Source of the DNA: JAHJTW01 sp964545545 | GTDB taxonomy: Bacteria > Krumholzibacteriota > Krumholzibacteriia > LZORAL124-64-63 | DNA: 8,893 nucleotides | Direction of reading: 5' to 3' | Assembly: GCA_964545545.1 (NCBI GenBank) | Contig: CAZJGK010000104.1 | Location: 1-8,893 of the forward strand | Notes under the pieces: generated by a model | What the model was told of the DNA's origin: nothing | The model's input: the letters and a program-made list of their open reading frames with translations, nothing else | Databases searched by the model: none | Part shown: positions 1 to 7,134 of the stretch, in pieces | Layout of the letters: each line of letters starts with the position of its first letter | Position numbering within the stretch: position 1 is the stretch's first letter | Made by a program: the position numbers and the translations under genes

Positions 1-53
1 AGCACCTGTGGGGGGTTGTTTTCACCTGACGGACACAATTTCCGAGGCACAAC
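1..53 (-). repeat. Left copy of a two-block inverted repeat
   Basis: Block B is agcacctgtgg (1-11) and block A is cacaatttccgaggcacaac (34-53), with 22 bp between them. Both blocks recur as exact reverse complements at 8825-8835 and 8783-8802, again with 22 bp between. The 22-bp middles match at only about 7 of 22 positions, which is chance level, so the conservation is confined to the two blocks. Similarity stops sharply at 53. The copy may extend left beyond the window. Relative to the upstream nucleotidyltransferase gene (stop at 100) it lies 46 bp downstream, reading block A then block B. The element family is not recognised. Confidence 0.8.
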
Positions 54-99
54 CGAATAATTTAGTTACTGAAGGAGAAAATCATTGCGATGGCGAAGC

Positions 100-1470
100 T
101 TACTGGTCCAGCAGAGACCTGAGAAAGGTTACGCCCCCGGCCTCGTCCTGGAAAACACCATCGAGCTGGGCTTGAAAGCATTCATCCAGCAGGGGTTGAA
201 ACTCGGGACCGGGAGCACGGCCCAGGGCGATGAGATGACGTCCCCTCACCAAAGGCAGGGGTCCGCTCTTGAAAATTTTCAGCGCGCGGGCCTTGGCCGA
301 CAGCCAATCGCCCGCGGGAAAATCGCAAGCCTTCAGCGGTGGGCGGCCCAGGACATCCGCCCTCGCGACGCGAACCAGGCGATCGATGCGGCCGACCCGG
401 CCAGCAAGACGCCGCACGGCCGCCTCCGAGGCGCCGGCCTTGAAAAACTCGAGGGGGCGGGAATGCTCCCGCACCAGGGGCACCACCTGTTCCACCAGGT
501 TGCCGGCAACCTTCAGACGACCGAGAAACGTCCGCGTTTCCACCTCGCCCGCTGCGGCGTGTCCCCGTGAGTGGATGGCATCCTGGGCCACGGTGGTGGT
601 CCGGGGTTTCCCCAGGTCGTGGCACAGCACGGCCAGCCCCACCACCAAATCCTCGACGGGATCGCCGATTCGCTCCGACGCGAACACATCCATGCTGTGC
701 AGGATATGGGTCCAGACATCGCCCTCGGGATGCCAGCGCGGATCCTGGGGACAGTCGATGAGAGCCTCCAGTTCCGGGAAAAACCGCAGCCATCCGGTGG
801 CCCGCAGGAATGTCAGCCCCAGGGAAGGCCGGGCGCCCTGCAGAATCAGCTTGCGCCACTCGGGAAAAATCCGCTCGGGTGCCAATCCTTCCAGATCGAC
901 GGTGCGGCACAGATCAATGGTGGCGGGCACAGCTTTCAGTTCAAATCGGGCGCAAAACTGCATTCCCCGCAGAACGCGCAGGGGGTCCTCGGTGAACTTC
1001 TCCGAAGTGTGGCGCAGGAGGCGGTTTTGGAGGTCGTGGCGGCCTCCGCAAGGGTCGATCAATTCCCCCCTCATGGGATCATAGCCCATGGCATTGAAGG
1101 TGAAATCCCGCCGCAGGGCGGCCTGGTCAAAAGTCAGGTCCGGGTCGGCGTCCACCAGGAAACCCCGGTGCCCGGGACCGGTCTTGGTTTCACGGCGAGG
1201 CACCGAGACATCAATGCCCAGACCCTGGAGTTTGAGGATGCCGAAGGCGCGACCCATGTGGTCAAGACGGTAGTGCTCAGCCAGCAGGGCTTCCAGAGCG
1301 GCGGGATCCAACCCGAAAACTTCGATATCCAGGTCCGGAGCCTCCAGCCCCAGCAAGGCATCACGCACCCAGCCCCCGACCAGCAACGCGCGACCGCCGC
1401 AGTCGGCGATCAGCTTGGCCAGAACGGCGGCCTCAGGGGGACAGGTAAGCTCGGGGGCCGGAATGTTCAT
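100..1470 (-). CDS. cca: tRNA nucleotidyltransferase (CCA-adding/poly(A) polymerase family) with C-terminal HD domain
   Basis: The 456-residue cytoplasmic enzyme is a class II nucleotidyltransferase, expected to add or repair the 3' CCA of tRNA. The N-terminal catalytic head shows GGWVRD at 32-37, the metal-binding pair DLD at 46-48 with a further acidic D87, RRDFTFNAM at 120-128, EDPLRVLRG at 161-169 and ERIFPE at 199-204. An HD phosphohydrolase domain follows: H247 and H255 in HPEGDVWTH, H284-D285 in CHDLGKP, and H304 in SRGHAAAG, the layout of Escherichia coli-type Cca with its phosphohydrolase module. The ATG at 1470 is preceded on the minus strand by AAGG with 7-nt spacing. Family members include CCA-adding enzymes, A-adding enzymes and poly(A) polymerases, which sequence motifs alone separate poorly. 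The HD fusion favours CCA addition. The gene is transcribed divergently from the efflux operon. No frameshift or truncation is seen. Confidence 0.93.
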   Translation of the reverse strand: MNIPAPELTCPPEAAVLAKLIADCGGRALLVGGWVRDALLGLEAPDLDIEVFGLDPAALEALLAEHYRLDHMGRAFGILKLQGLGIDVSVPRRETKTGPGHRGFLVDADPDLTFDQAALRRDFTFNAMGYDPMRGELIDPCGGRHDLQNRLLRHTSEKFTEDPLRVLRGMQFCARFELKAVPATIDLCRTVDLEGLAPERIFPEWRKLILQGARPSLGLTFLRATGWLRFFPELEALIDCPQDPRWHPEGDVWTHILHSMDVFASERIGDPVEDLVVGLAVLCHDLGKPRTTTVAQDAIHSRGHAAAGEVETRTFLGRLKVAGNLVEQVVPLVREHSRPLEFFKAGASEAAVRRLAGRVGRIDRLVRVARADVLGRPPLKACDFPAGDWLSAKARALKIFKSGPLPLVRGRHLIALGRAPGPEFQPLLDECFQAQLDGVFQDEAGGVTFLRSLLDQ

Positions 1471-1511
1471 TTGACAACCTTTTTCAGCGGGTCACCTCAC
1501 TCCTGAACAAC

Positions 1512-1541
1512 AATATGCCCCGACACCCACCGATCCGGCAA
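1512..1541 (-). promoter_or_regulatory. Candidate promoter for the nucleotidyltransferase gene
   Basis: Read on the minus strand, TTGCCG (1541-1536) is followed after 18 bp by CATATT (1517-1512). Each box matches the sigma-70 consensus at 4 of 6 positions, giving a leader of about 35-40 nt before the ATG at 1470. The match is weak and was found by eye. It is listed because a start is needed somewhere in this gap. Confidence 0.3.
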
Positions 1542-1562
1542 GTGCGGGGACAGGATTCATAA

Positions 1563-1590
1563 TTGACACAACAACTGTTGTGTCCACATT
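1563..1590 (+). promoter_or_regulatory. Candidate promoter of the tolC-emrAB-glycosyltransferase operon
   Basis: A perfect -35 box, TTGACA, lies at 1563-1568. The best -10 is CACATT at 1585-1590 (16-bp spacer, 3 of 6 matches), so the promoter is weak or needs help. It would start transcription near 1598, about 195 nt before the tolC start, leaving room for an upstream reading frame in the transcript. The dyad at 1565-1584 covers the -35 edge and the spacer, a typical position for repression. Confidence 0.45.
1565..1584. promoter_or_regulatory. Perfect 9+2+9 dyad, probable repressor operator
   Basis: gacacaaca, then ac, then tgttgtgtc forms a perfect inverted repeat with 9-bp arms and a 2-bp centre. 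It lies between and over the promoter boxes of the efflux operon. A 20-bp dyad is the size of site bound by dimeric MarR or TetR repressors, which commonly control EmrAB-type pumps. The binding protein is not in the window in intact form. The site could also affect the divergent nucleotidyltransferase gene. Confidence 0.55.
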
Positions 1591-1797
1591 TGTTGGGTAC
1601 TCAACTGAAAACCGGTTCAACAAACGGATGAACCATGGTCCACGACCCGAACAATCCCGGAGACGCATGATCCATGTCCTGAACCTGATCGCGGGAACGG
1701 CATTACCCAGGATGAACTGGCCCGGGATCTGACTGCGTTGGTCCAGCGCGTGGAAACCAACGCCGACGAGGCTATGGAAAGGAGATTCATCTCGTGA
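1586..1797 (+). pseudogene. Decayed regulator remnant, possibly MarR family, frameshifted
   Basis: Two adjacent open frames look like pieces of one small protein. The frame through 1628-1695 reads MNHGPRPEQSRRRMIHVLNL followed by IAG. The next frame, from 1696 to the TGA at 1795-1797, reads NGITQDELARDLTALVQRVE followed by TNADEAMERRFIS. Restoring one base near 1694-1696 joins them as VLNLIAGNGITQDELARDL. The GITQDEL-x-ALVQRVETNAD pattern resembles the C-terminal dimerisation helix of MarR proteins (or the ITQ-ELA part of their helix-turn-helix). MarR genes often stand first in marR-tolC-emrA-emrB operons. The stop overlaps the GTG start of the next gene (gTGA), as expected for a formerly coupled gene. 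The frame has no good start codon and lacks most of a normal ~140-residue MarR. It could also be chance open frame in GC-rich DNA. Confidence 0.35.
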
Positions 1798-3158
1798 ACA
1801 ACCGCTGTGCAATCATCCCTTCTCTGTTGCCGGCCATGGTTATGGCCCTGGCCTTGGCAACGGTTTGCAGCGCCGCCGCCCCACAGGAGGCTGTGTTGAC
1901 ACCCGAGCGCGTCGTGGCTCTGGCAGCGCAGCAATCCCGGACTGCCGTACAGGCGGGCAGCGATACCTTGGCCGCGATCGCCGATGTGCAGCATGCCCGC
2001 GCCACCTGGTATCCCACGGTCAACTTTCAAGGCCAGTACATCACGCGCGACAATCAGCCGGAAATTGCCGCCGGGCCCTTGAGTTTTCCCATGGGCAACC
2101 AGAGCAACGGGGAATACCAGTTGACCGCCCGCGAGCTGCTGTGGAACGGCGGTCAGCGCAAGCTGGCCATCAGGGCCGCGCGCCAGAATCTTGCCGCCAC
2201 CAAAGCGGCGGGTTTATCCCGCATCCAGTCCGCCCAGCTTGAAGCCCTCGATCGCTACCTCACCGCCATGGACCTCCAAGGCCGCGACGGTGTGCTGGCC
2301 CAATCCCTGGCCTCGCTTGAATCCCACCTGAAGGATGTTCAGGACCTTTATGACCAGGGTCTTGTGGCCCGCAACGATCTGCTGGAAACACAGGTCCGCC
2401 TCGACCAGGTTCGCGATGCCCGGGCTGAAGTGAACGACCATCTGGTCCTCACTATCCAGGGTTTGAACCTGATCCTGGGCCAAGATCCCGGGGATCCGAT
2501 CATGTTGCCGGATTCCTTGCCAACGGTGACGAGCCACGCACTGGAAACCCCCGGAAACCCTGATTCGCTCCTGGAAAACAACCTGGGGATCCGCGCCGCC
2601 CGCCATGCGGAAAGCACGTCCCGCACCCTGTCCGATCTGGCGCGAAAAGCCCGCTACCCCAATCTGTTCCTCTCGGCCAGCCACACCTGGCAGGAAAACG
2701 ACGCCTTGGTCCACCCCCATGTGAATTCCGTGGCCCTGGGCGTCAGCTGGGATGTGTTTGACGGCGGCGCCCGCTCGGCGGAAACCGCCAAGGCGGACGC
2801 CCGGGTCCTGGCCGCCGGCCGGGGTCGCCTCGAGGCCCAGCGGGGCGCGCGCATCGCCCTGGAGCAGGCAAGACGCACTCTGGAACAGGCCCGACGGGAG
2901 GAGCAAACCGCACGCTCCAATGTGGTGGCCGCGGTAGAAAACCTCCGCATCGTCGAGGACCAGTATCATCAGGGTCTGGCCAGATCCAGCGATGTGCTGG
3001 ACGCCGAAGCCCTGCTGGCCGGCTCGCGTCTGCAGATCATCATCAAGCGCCACCAGGGTTTCCTGGCCTCGGCGCGCCTTGCCGCCGTGACCGGCCGGGA
3101 CCTTGTTTCATTTTATTCCACCGGGGAAACAGATAACCAAGGGAGCATCGCACCATGA
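1794..3158 (+). CDS. TolC-family outer-membrane efflux channel
   Basis: The 454-residue protein belongs to the outer membrane efflux protein (OEP) family, which forms the trimeric exit duct of tripartite pumps. Residues 1-28 are a signal peptide: a hydrophobic stretch LLPAMVMALALATV followed by an AxA-like site near CSAAA. C25 does not sit in a good lipobox, so a lipid anchor is unlikely. The two internally repeated halves are visible: YDQGLVARNDLLETQVRL at 186-203 and YHQGLARSSDVLDAEALLAG at 391-410, each on a long alpha-helical hairpin, with beta-rich stretches near 72-120 and 286-322. The GTG start at 1794 is preferred because AAAGGAG (1778-1784) lies 9 nt upstream and the following signal peptide is complete. 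The start overlaps the stop of the upstream remnant, and the stop overlaps the adaptor gene by 4 bp (ATGA). Length is normal for the family. It should partner the EmrAB-like pump encoded next. Confidence 0.92.
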   Translation: MNNRCAIIPSLLPAMVMALALATVCSAAAPQEAVLTPERVVALAAQQSRTAVQAGSDTLAAIADVQHARATWYPTVNFQGQYITRDNQPEIAAGPLSFPMGNQSNGEYQLTARELLWNGGQRKLAIRAARQNLAATKAAGLSRIQSAQLEALDRYLTAMDLQGRDGVLAQSLASLESHLKDVQDLYDQGLVARNDLLETQVRLDQVRDARAEVNDHLVLTIQGLNLILGQDPGDPIMLPDSLPTVTSHALETPGNPDSLLENNLGIRAARHAESTSRTLSDLARKARYPNLFLSASHTWQENDALVHPHVNSVALGVSWDVFDGGARSAETAKADARVLAAGRGRLEAQRGARIALEQARRTLEQARREEQTARSNVVAAVENLRIVEDQYHQGLARSSDVLDAEALLAGSRLQIIIKRHQGFLASARLAAVTGRDLVSFYSTGETDNQGSIAP

Positions 3159-4150
3159 ATAAGCGCTGGATCGGATTGATCATCATCCTGTTTGTCGCTG
3201 CCGTCCTGGTTTTCGTTGGCTGGAAAAAATGGCAACACGGACAAATTTTCCCCGCTACCGACAACGCCTACATCGGCGCCGATGTGACGGCGGTTTCCAG
3301 CCGCGTCCCGGGCACTCTGCTGAAAGTGCTGGTCGAGGATCATCAACATGTCGACAAGGGCCAGGTCATCGCCGAACTCGACCCCCGGGACTTCGACCAG
3401 GACATCGCCAAACAGCAGGCCAACCTCGGCGAAGCGGAAGCCGACGTGGCCCTGAAACAAGCCATGATCGCGGGCGCCGAAGCCCAGGTTGAGGCCGTGC
3501 GGGCCCAGGTGGATCTGGCCCGTACCGACCGCGATCGTTTCGCCGCGCTCAATGAACGCGGTTCGACGGCCAAACGTCCGTACGACCAGGCCGTGGCCGC
3601 AGCCAAGGTTGCCGAGGCCCAGTTGACCGCCGCCGAAAAGCAGCTGGCCGCAGCCAAGGCGGGACTTGAGGCCAAGCAAAAGGGTCTGGAGAAAGCCCAA
3701 ACCGGCCTGGACAACGCCCGCCTGCAGCGAAGCTATTGCACCGTGGCCGCGCCCTGTGCCGGGGTCATCGCAGACAAGACGGCCATGCCCGGCCAGGTCA
3801 ACGCGCCCGGCCAGCCCCTTTGCCGCATCGTCCAGACGAGCGGCGACCATGTCTGGATCGACGCCAACTTCAAGGAGACCCAACTGCGCCGCATCCGGGT
3901 CGGGTTGCCGGTGACCGTGACCATTGATGCGGCCGGCAGCGAAGATTTCCACGGCCATGTGGCCAGCCTGGGCGCCGGCAGCGGCGCGGCGTTTTCCCTG
4001 CTGCCGCCCGAAAACGCCACCGGCAACTGGGTCAAGGTAGTCCAACGCCTGCCGGTACGGATTGCCCTTGATGACACGATTCCTGAACGGCTGTTGAAAA
4101 TCGGACTGTCCTGCGGCGTCACCGTCGACACCAAGGGGCGGGAGGAATAA
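3155..4150 (+). CDS. emrA: EmrA-like periplasmic adaptor (HlyD/membrane fusion protein family)
   Basis: The 331-residue adaptor is anchored in the inner membrane by a single N-terminal helix (about residues 5-23) and links the pump to the TolC-type channel. The first half of a biotinyl-lipoyl-like domain covers about 36-80 (DNAYIGADVTAVSSRVPG at 36-53, GQVIAELDPRDF at 69-80). An Ala/Gln/Lys-rich coiled coil follows at about 81-193, and the second lipoyl half is at about 194-230 (TVAAPCAGVIADK). The barrel region begins at VWIDANFKETQLRRIRVG. The C-terminal GAAFSLLPPENATGNWVKVV (277-296) is typical of EmrA rather than HlyD. The start codon overlaps the tolC-like stop as ATGA and has AAGGGAG at 3139-3145, 9 nt upstream. 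It is intact, close to the family length (E. coli EmrA is 390), and slightly short in the coiled coil, which may mean a shorter periplasmic stalk. Confidence 0.94.
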   Translation: MNKRWIGLIIILFVAAVLVFVGWKKWQHGQIFPATDNAYIGADVTAVSSRVPGTLLKVLVEDHQHVDKGQVIAELDPRDFDQDIAKQQANLGEAEADVALKQAMIAGAEAQVEAVRAQVDLARTDRDRFAALNERGSTAKRPYDQAVAAAKVAEAQLTAAEKQLAAAKAGLEAKQKGLEKAQTGLDNARLQRSYCTVAAPCAGVIADKTAMPGQVNAPGQPLCRIVQTSGDHVWIDANFKETQLRRIRVGLPVTVTIDAAGSEDFHGHVASLGAGSGAAFSLLPPENATGNWVKVVQRLPVRIALDDTIPERLLKIGLSCGVTVDTKGREE

Positions 4151-4152
4151 GC

Positions 4153-5730
4153 GTGGCCGGTTCCGCAACCCCGACGGCAAACTCACCTGCGCTGCCGACG
4201 ACCAACAAGTACCTGGTCGCGGTCACCGTGATGCTCGGCACCCTGATCGAGGTCATCGACACCTCGGTGGCCAACGTCGCCCTGCCCCACATACAGGGCA
4301 CGTTCAGCGCCGGGCAGGACGAGGTGACCTGGGTCATCACCAGCTACCTGGTGGCCAACGCCATTATCCTGCCCATGACCGGGTGGATCGGCAACTTCTT
4401 CGGCCGCAAGCGCGCCTATATCTGGTGCCTGGGTCTGTTCACCGTAGCGTCGTTCCTTTCAGGCGCCGCGGTCTCCCTGCCCATGCTGCTGGCCATGCGG
4501 GTGCTGCAGGGGATGGCCGGCGGAGCCATGGTGCCCATGTCCCAGGCCATCCTGCTCGAATCCTTCCCCCCCGAGGAACACGGCAGGGCCATGGCCCTGT
4601 TCGGTATCGGGGTGATCTTCGGACCCATTATCGGCCCCACCCTGGGCGGCTGGATCACCGACACCATCACCTGGCGCTGGGTATTTTTCATCAACGTGCC
4701 GGTGGGCATCATCGGCATCTCCATGGCCCTGCTCAACGTTTCGGATCCCGCGTACATGAAAAAGCCCGAGGGCCGCATCGACTACCTGAGCTTCCTGTTC
4801 CTGGCACTGGGCCTGGGCTCACTGGAAATCTGCCTGAACCGCGGCCAGCATTACGATTGGTTCCACAGCCCGTTGATCCAGACCCTGGCCCTGTCGACGG
4901 CGCTGTTTTTGACCCTGTTCCTCTGGCGATCCCTGACCGCCAGGCGGCCGCTCGTGGACCTGTCCTCCTTCAAGGACCGCAAGTTCGCCACCGGGACAAC
5001 GCTGATGTTCCTGCTGGGCTTCGGCCTGTACGGCTCGTTCACCATGTTGCCGTTGTACGCCCAGACCCTCATGGGATACACGGCAACCTGGGCCGGACTG
5101 GTGCTCTCGCCCGGTGGGGTGGCTTCGCTTCTCTCCATGGCCGTGGTGGGTGCCCTTGTAGGCCGGGTGGACCTGAGATTCCTGGTGATCTTCGGCGCAG
5201 CCATGAATGTCTGGTCCATGTGGATGATGATGCATATGAACCTGGCCGTGGATTTCAACTACATGATGAACAGCCGCATTTTGCAGGGCGTGGGCCTGGG
5301 ATTCCTGTTCGTACCCCTGACCACGGCCGCCTTCGCCAACCTCAGCCCACGGCAGATCGGGTCGGCCACCGGGCTGTTCAATCTCATGCGCAACGAGGGC
5401 GGTTCCATCGGCATCGCCATTTCGTCCACCGTGCTGGCCCAGCATATGCAATTGCATCATGCCCGTCTGGTGGAGAACCTCACGCCCGGCAACCTTCTTC
5501 TGCAGGAAAAGTTTCAGGGGGCGACCCAGGCCCTGAACCACGTATCCGGCCTGGATCCCGTGTCCAACCAGGGACTTGCCCACGGCCTGATCGGCGGCAT
5601 GGTCCAGAAGCAGGCGGCCACCATGGCCTACAATGATGTCTTTCATATGTTGATGATTTCGTTCATCGTGTTCATTCCCCTGGCGCTGTTGCTCGGAGGC
5701 AAGGGAAAGAAAGGCGCGATGGTGCATTGA
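4153..5730 (+). CDS. emrB: EmrB-like multidrug efflux transporter (MFS, DHA2 family, 14 TM)
   Basis: The 525-residue inner-membrane drug/H+ antiporter has the length and helix count of the 14-TM DHA2 family. Motifs seen are E33-VID-TSVANVALP in helix 1, loop 2-3 GWIGNFFGRKR (77-87), helix 4 RVLQGMAGGAM (116-126), and the antiporter motif GIGVIFGPIIGPTLGGW (151-167), followed by WRWVFFINVPVGIIG. LMRNEGGSIGIA (411-422) in the second half is also typical. The GTG start at 4153 follows the emrA stop by 2 bp, with GGGAGG about 7 nt upstream inside the emrA end. The substrate cannot be read from the sequence. By family the usual cargoes are hydrophobic drugs, uncouplers and organic anions. With the adaptor and the channel it should form a complete tripartite EmrAB-TolC-type exporter from cytoplasm to outside. 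Confidence 0.95.
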   Translation: MAGSATPTANSPALPTTNKYLVAVTVMLGTLIEVIDTSVANVALPHIQGTFSAGQDEVTWVITSYLVANAIILPMTGWIGNFFGRKRAYIWCLGLFTVASFLSGAAVSLPMLLAMRVLQGMAGGAMVPMSQAILLESFPPEEHGRAMALFGIGVIFGPIIGPTLGGWITDTITWRWVFFINVPVGIIGISMALLNVSDPAYMKKPEGRIDYLSFLFLALGLGSLEICLNRGQHYDWFHSPLIQTLALSTALFLTLFLWRSLTARRPLVDLSSFKDRKFATGTTLMFLLGFGLYGSFTMLPLYAQTLMGYTATWAGLVLSPGGVASLLSMAVVGALVGRVDLRFLVIFGAAMNVWSMWMMMHMNLAVDFNYMMNSRILQGVGLGFLFVPLTTAAFANLSPRQIGSATGLFNLMRNEGGSIGIAISSTVLAQHMQLHHARLVENLTPGNLLLQEKFQGATQALNHVSGLDPVSNQGLAHGLIGGMVQKQAATMAYNDVFHMLMISFIVFIPLALLLGGKGKKGAMVH

Positions 5731-7112
5731 CCCCAGTCACCCGGAAATGGCTCGGCGCAGGGTTCGGCCTGTTGTGGCTGATCGGTCTGGCCGCCTATCC
5801 CCTGCTGGAAAGCACGGAGGGCCGCTATGCGTCCATCGCCTGGGACATGGCCCACGGCGGTAGCTGGATCACGCCGACCTTCAACGGCGCCGCCCTGTTC
5901 ACCAAACCACCCCTGGCCTACTGGGCCGGGGCCGTGGCCCTCAAAATCCTGCCCGATGCCGAGTGGGCGGTGAGGCTGCCGAGCACCTTCGCTCTGTTGC
6001 TCTGCGCGTTTTTGACCATGCGCCTTGCGCGTCGATTCGGGATCAAGGGGGGGCGGGCCCACTGGACATTCCTGATGGCCCTGCTCTCACCGCTGGCCAT
6101 GGTTCAAGGGCATATGACCACAGGCGACATTTTTCTGTGGGCAGGAATCCTGCTGGCCTACCTGGGTCTGCTCGCCGAATCCCCCGGCCTGAACTCCCGT
6201 CTGCTGGCGGGCCTCGGCCTGGCGATCGGCTTCCTGGCCAAGGGGCACATGGTCTTGTTCTGGACCGTGATTCCCCTGGCCGCGTGGGCGCTTTCCGGCC
6301 GCGGCAGCGCTCGTCCCCTGCTCCGCATGATCCATCCCGTGACCCTGCTGGTCTTTGTGGGCCTGGCCGCCCCGTGGTTCGCGGTCGCCCTCCACAAGCA
6401 CCCGAACCTGATGGGGTATTGGCTGGGCGACGAGACGGCCGGCAGGGTCCTTTCCACCGCGCACGGCCGCGCCGAGCCCTGGTGGTACTTCCTGCCCCAA
6501 CTGCCCCTGCTCATGCTCCCCTGGCTGCCGGAATTGGTGCGCGGCATGCGCCCACACCGTGCGGGAAATGAGCGCGTGTCCAGGCGCCTGCTGTTGATCC
6601 TGTGGATCGCCGTGCCCCTGGTCGTGTTTTCGATCAGCGGTTCCAAGCGGCCCAACTATCTGTTGCCCATGGTCACACCCCTGGCCTTGCTGACTGCGGC
6701 GGGAATTCCCGAAATTGCCGGTCGCTGGCTGCGCATACGAACCGCAGCCTGGATGGTCGTAGCCTTGGTGTGGCCGTTCGTGCTGGGAGGGTTTCATCTG
6801 GGCCCGCCGACGCGCGCTCTGGTGCGGCTTGTCCAGGCCAAGGGCGTCGGGTTGGGTTGCTTCCAGGTGATGCCCAGCAGCATCGTGTTCTACAACCGGG
6901 GACCGGTGGCGGAGTTTTCCTTTCCCAGGGATGAGCGCTTCGGAGGCCCCATTGTCGATCCCGGCCTGTCGGTTGCCACAGCGAGACAAATGCTGGCTCG
7001 CGGGGACATGATCCTGACTAAGAATAATCGTTTGGATTCCCTCCGGAAATTTTTAGACCAGCAAGTCCGGCTGGAAACCGAAAGCCGCGGTTTCATATTG
7101 GTCGGCAAGTAA
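5727..7112 (+). CDS. ArnT-like/PMT-family membrane glycosyltransferase (GT39/GT83-type)
   Basis: The 461-residue inner-membrane enzyme probably moves a sugar from a polyprenyl-phosphate donor to an envelope acceptor on the periplasmic side. ArnT-like landmarks are in order: TEGRYASIAWDM in the first periplasmic loop (30-41), PTFNGAALFTKPPLAYW (50-66), D134 in MTTGDIFLW, FLAKGHM (169-174), PWWYFLP (251-257), and SKRPNYLLPMVTPLALL (306-322). About ten to twelve hydrophobic segments precede a soluble C-terminal region from about 365. The acidic residue before E in ArnT's DETRY is threonine here (TEGRY), so the exact acceptor chemistry may differ. The start is probably TTG at 5727, whose TGA overlaps the emrB stop; no ATG or GTG gives the full N-terminal helix, and the nearest AAAGG is rather far upstream (5709-5713), so translation may depend on coupling to emrB. 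Shorter than ArnT (~550). Acceptor and sugar are unknown. Confidence 0.82.
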   Translation: MTPVTRKWLGAGFGLLWLIGLAAYPLLESTEGRYASIAWDMAHGGSWITPTFNGAALFTKPPLAYWAGAVALKILPDAEWAVRLPSTFALLLCAFLTMRLARRFGIKGGRAHWTFLMALLSPLAMVQGHMTTGDIFLWAGILLAYLGLLAESPGLNSRLLAGLGLAIGFLAKGHMVLFWTVIPLAAWALSGRGSARPLLRMIHPVTLLVFVGLAAPWFAVALHKHPNLMGYWLGDETAGRVLSTAHGRAEPWWYFLPQLPLLMLPWLPELVRGMRPHRAGNERVSRRLLLILWIAVPLVVFSISGSKRPNYLLPMVTPLALLTAAGIPEIAGRWLRIRTAAWMVVALVWPFVLGGFHLGPPTRALVRLVQAKGVGLGCFQVMPSSIVFYNRGPVAEFSFPRDERFGGPIVDPGLSVATARQMLARGDMILTKNNRLDSLRKFLDQQVRLETESRGFILVGK

Positions 7113-7134
7113 TATATCGGTATTATCCCCGAGA

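Noticed and set aside
34..53. Edge repeat as an integron attC site
   Set aside because: The GTTGTGC end resembles the GTTRRRY core only partly, and the imperfect palindrome expected of attC is missing.
71..122. Mini-ORF with GAAGGAG upstream (start 90, 10 codons)
   Set aside because: It is ten codons long, overlaps the 3' end of the nucleotidyltransferase gene and resembles nothing; the ribosome site spacing is long.
571..1506. Long plus-strand open frame (311 codons) antisense to the nucleotidyltransferase
   Set aside because: It lies entirely over a gene with full catalytic motifs on the other strand. Its composition (many Gln, Gly, His, Pro) is that of a mirror frame in GC-rich DNA.
3113..4186. 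Minus-strand open frame of 357 codons opposite emrA
   Set aside because: Gly/Leu-rich mirror of the Ala-rich coiled-coil gene on the plus strand; no domain recognised.
4383..5636. Plus-strand open frame of 417 codons inside emrB, another reading frame
   Set aside because: It is Pro/Arg/Gly/His-rich with no hydrophobic or domain pattern, whereas the overlapping frame is a clear MFS transporter.
7113..7134. Bidirectional terminator between the convergent stops
   Set aside because: Only a 4-bp TCGG/CCGA stem could be drawn, and no T run follows on either strand.
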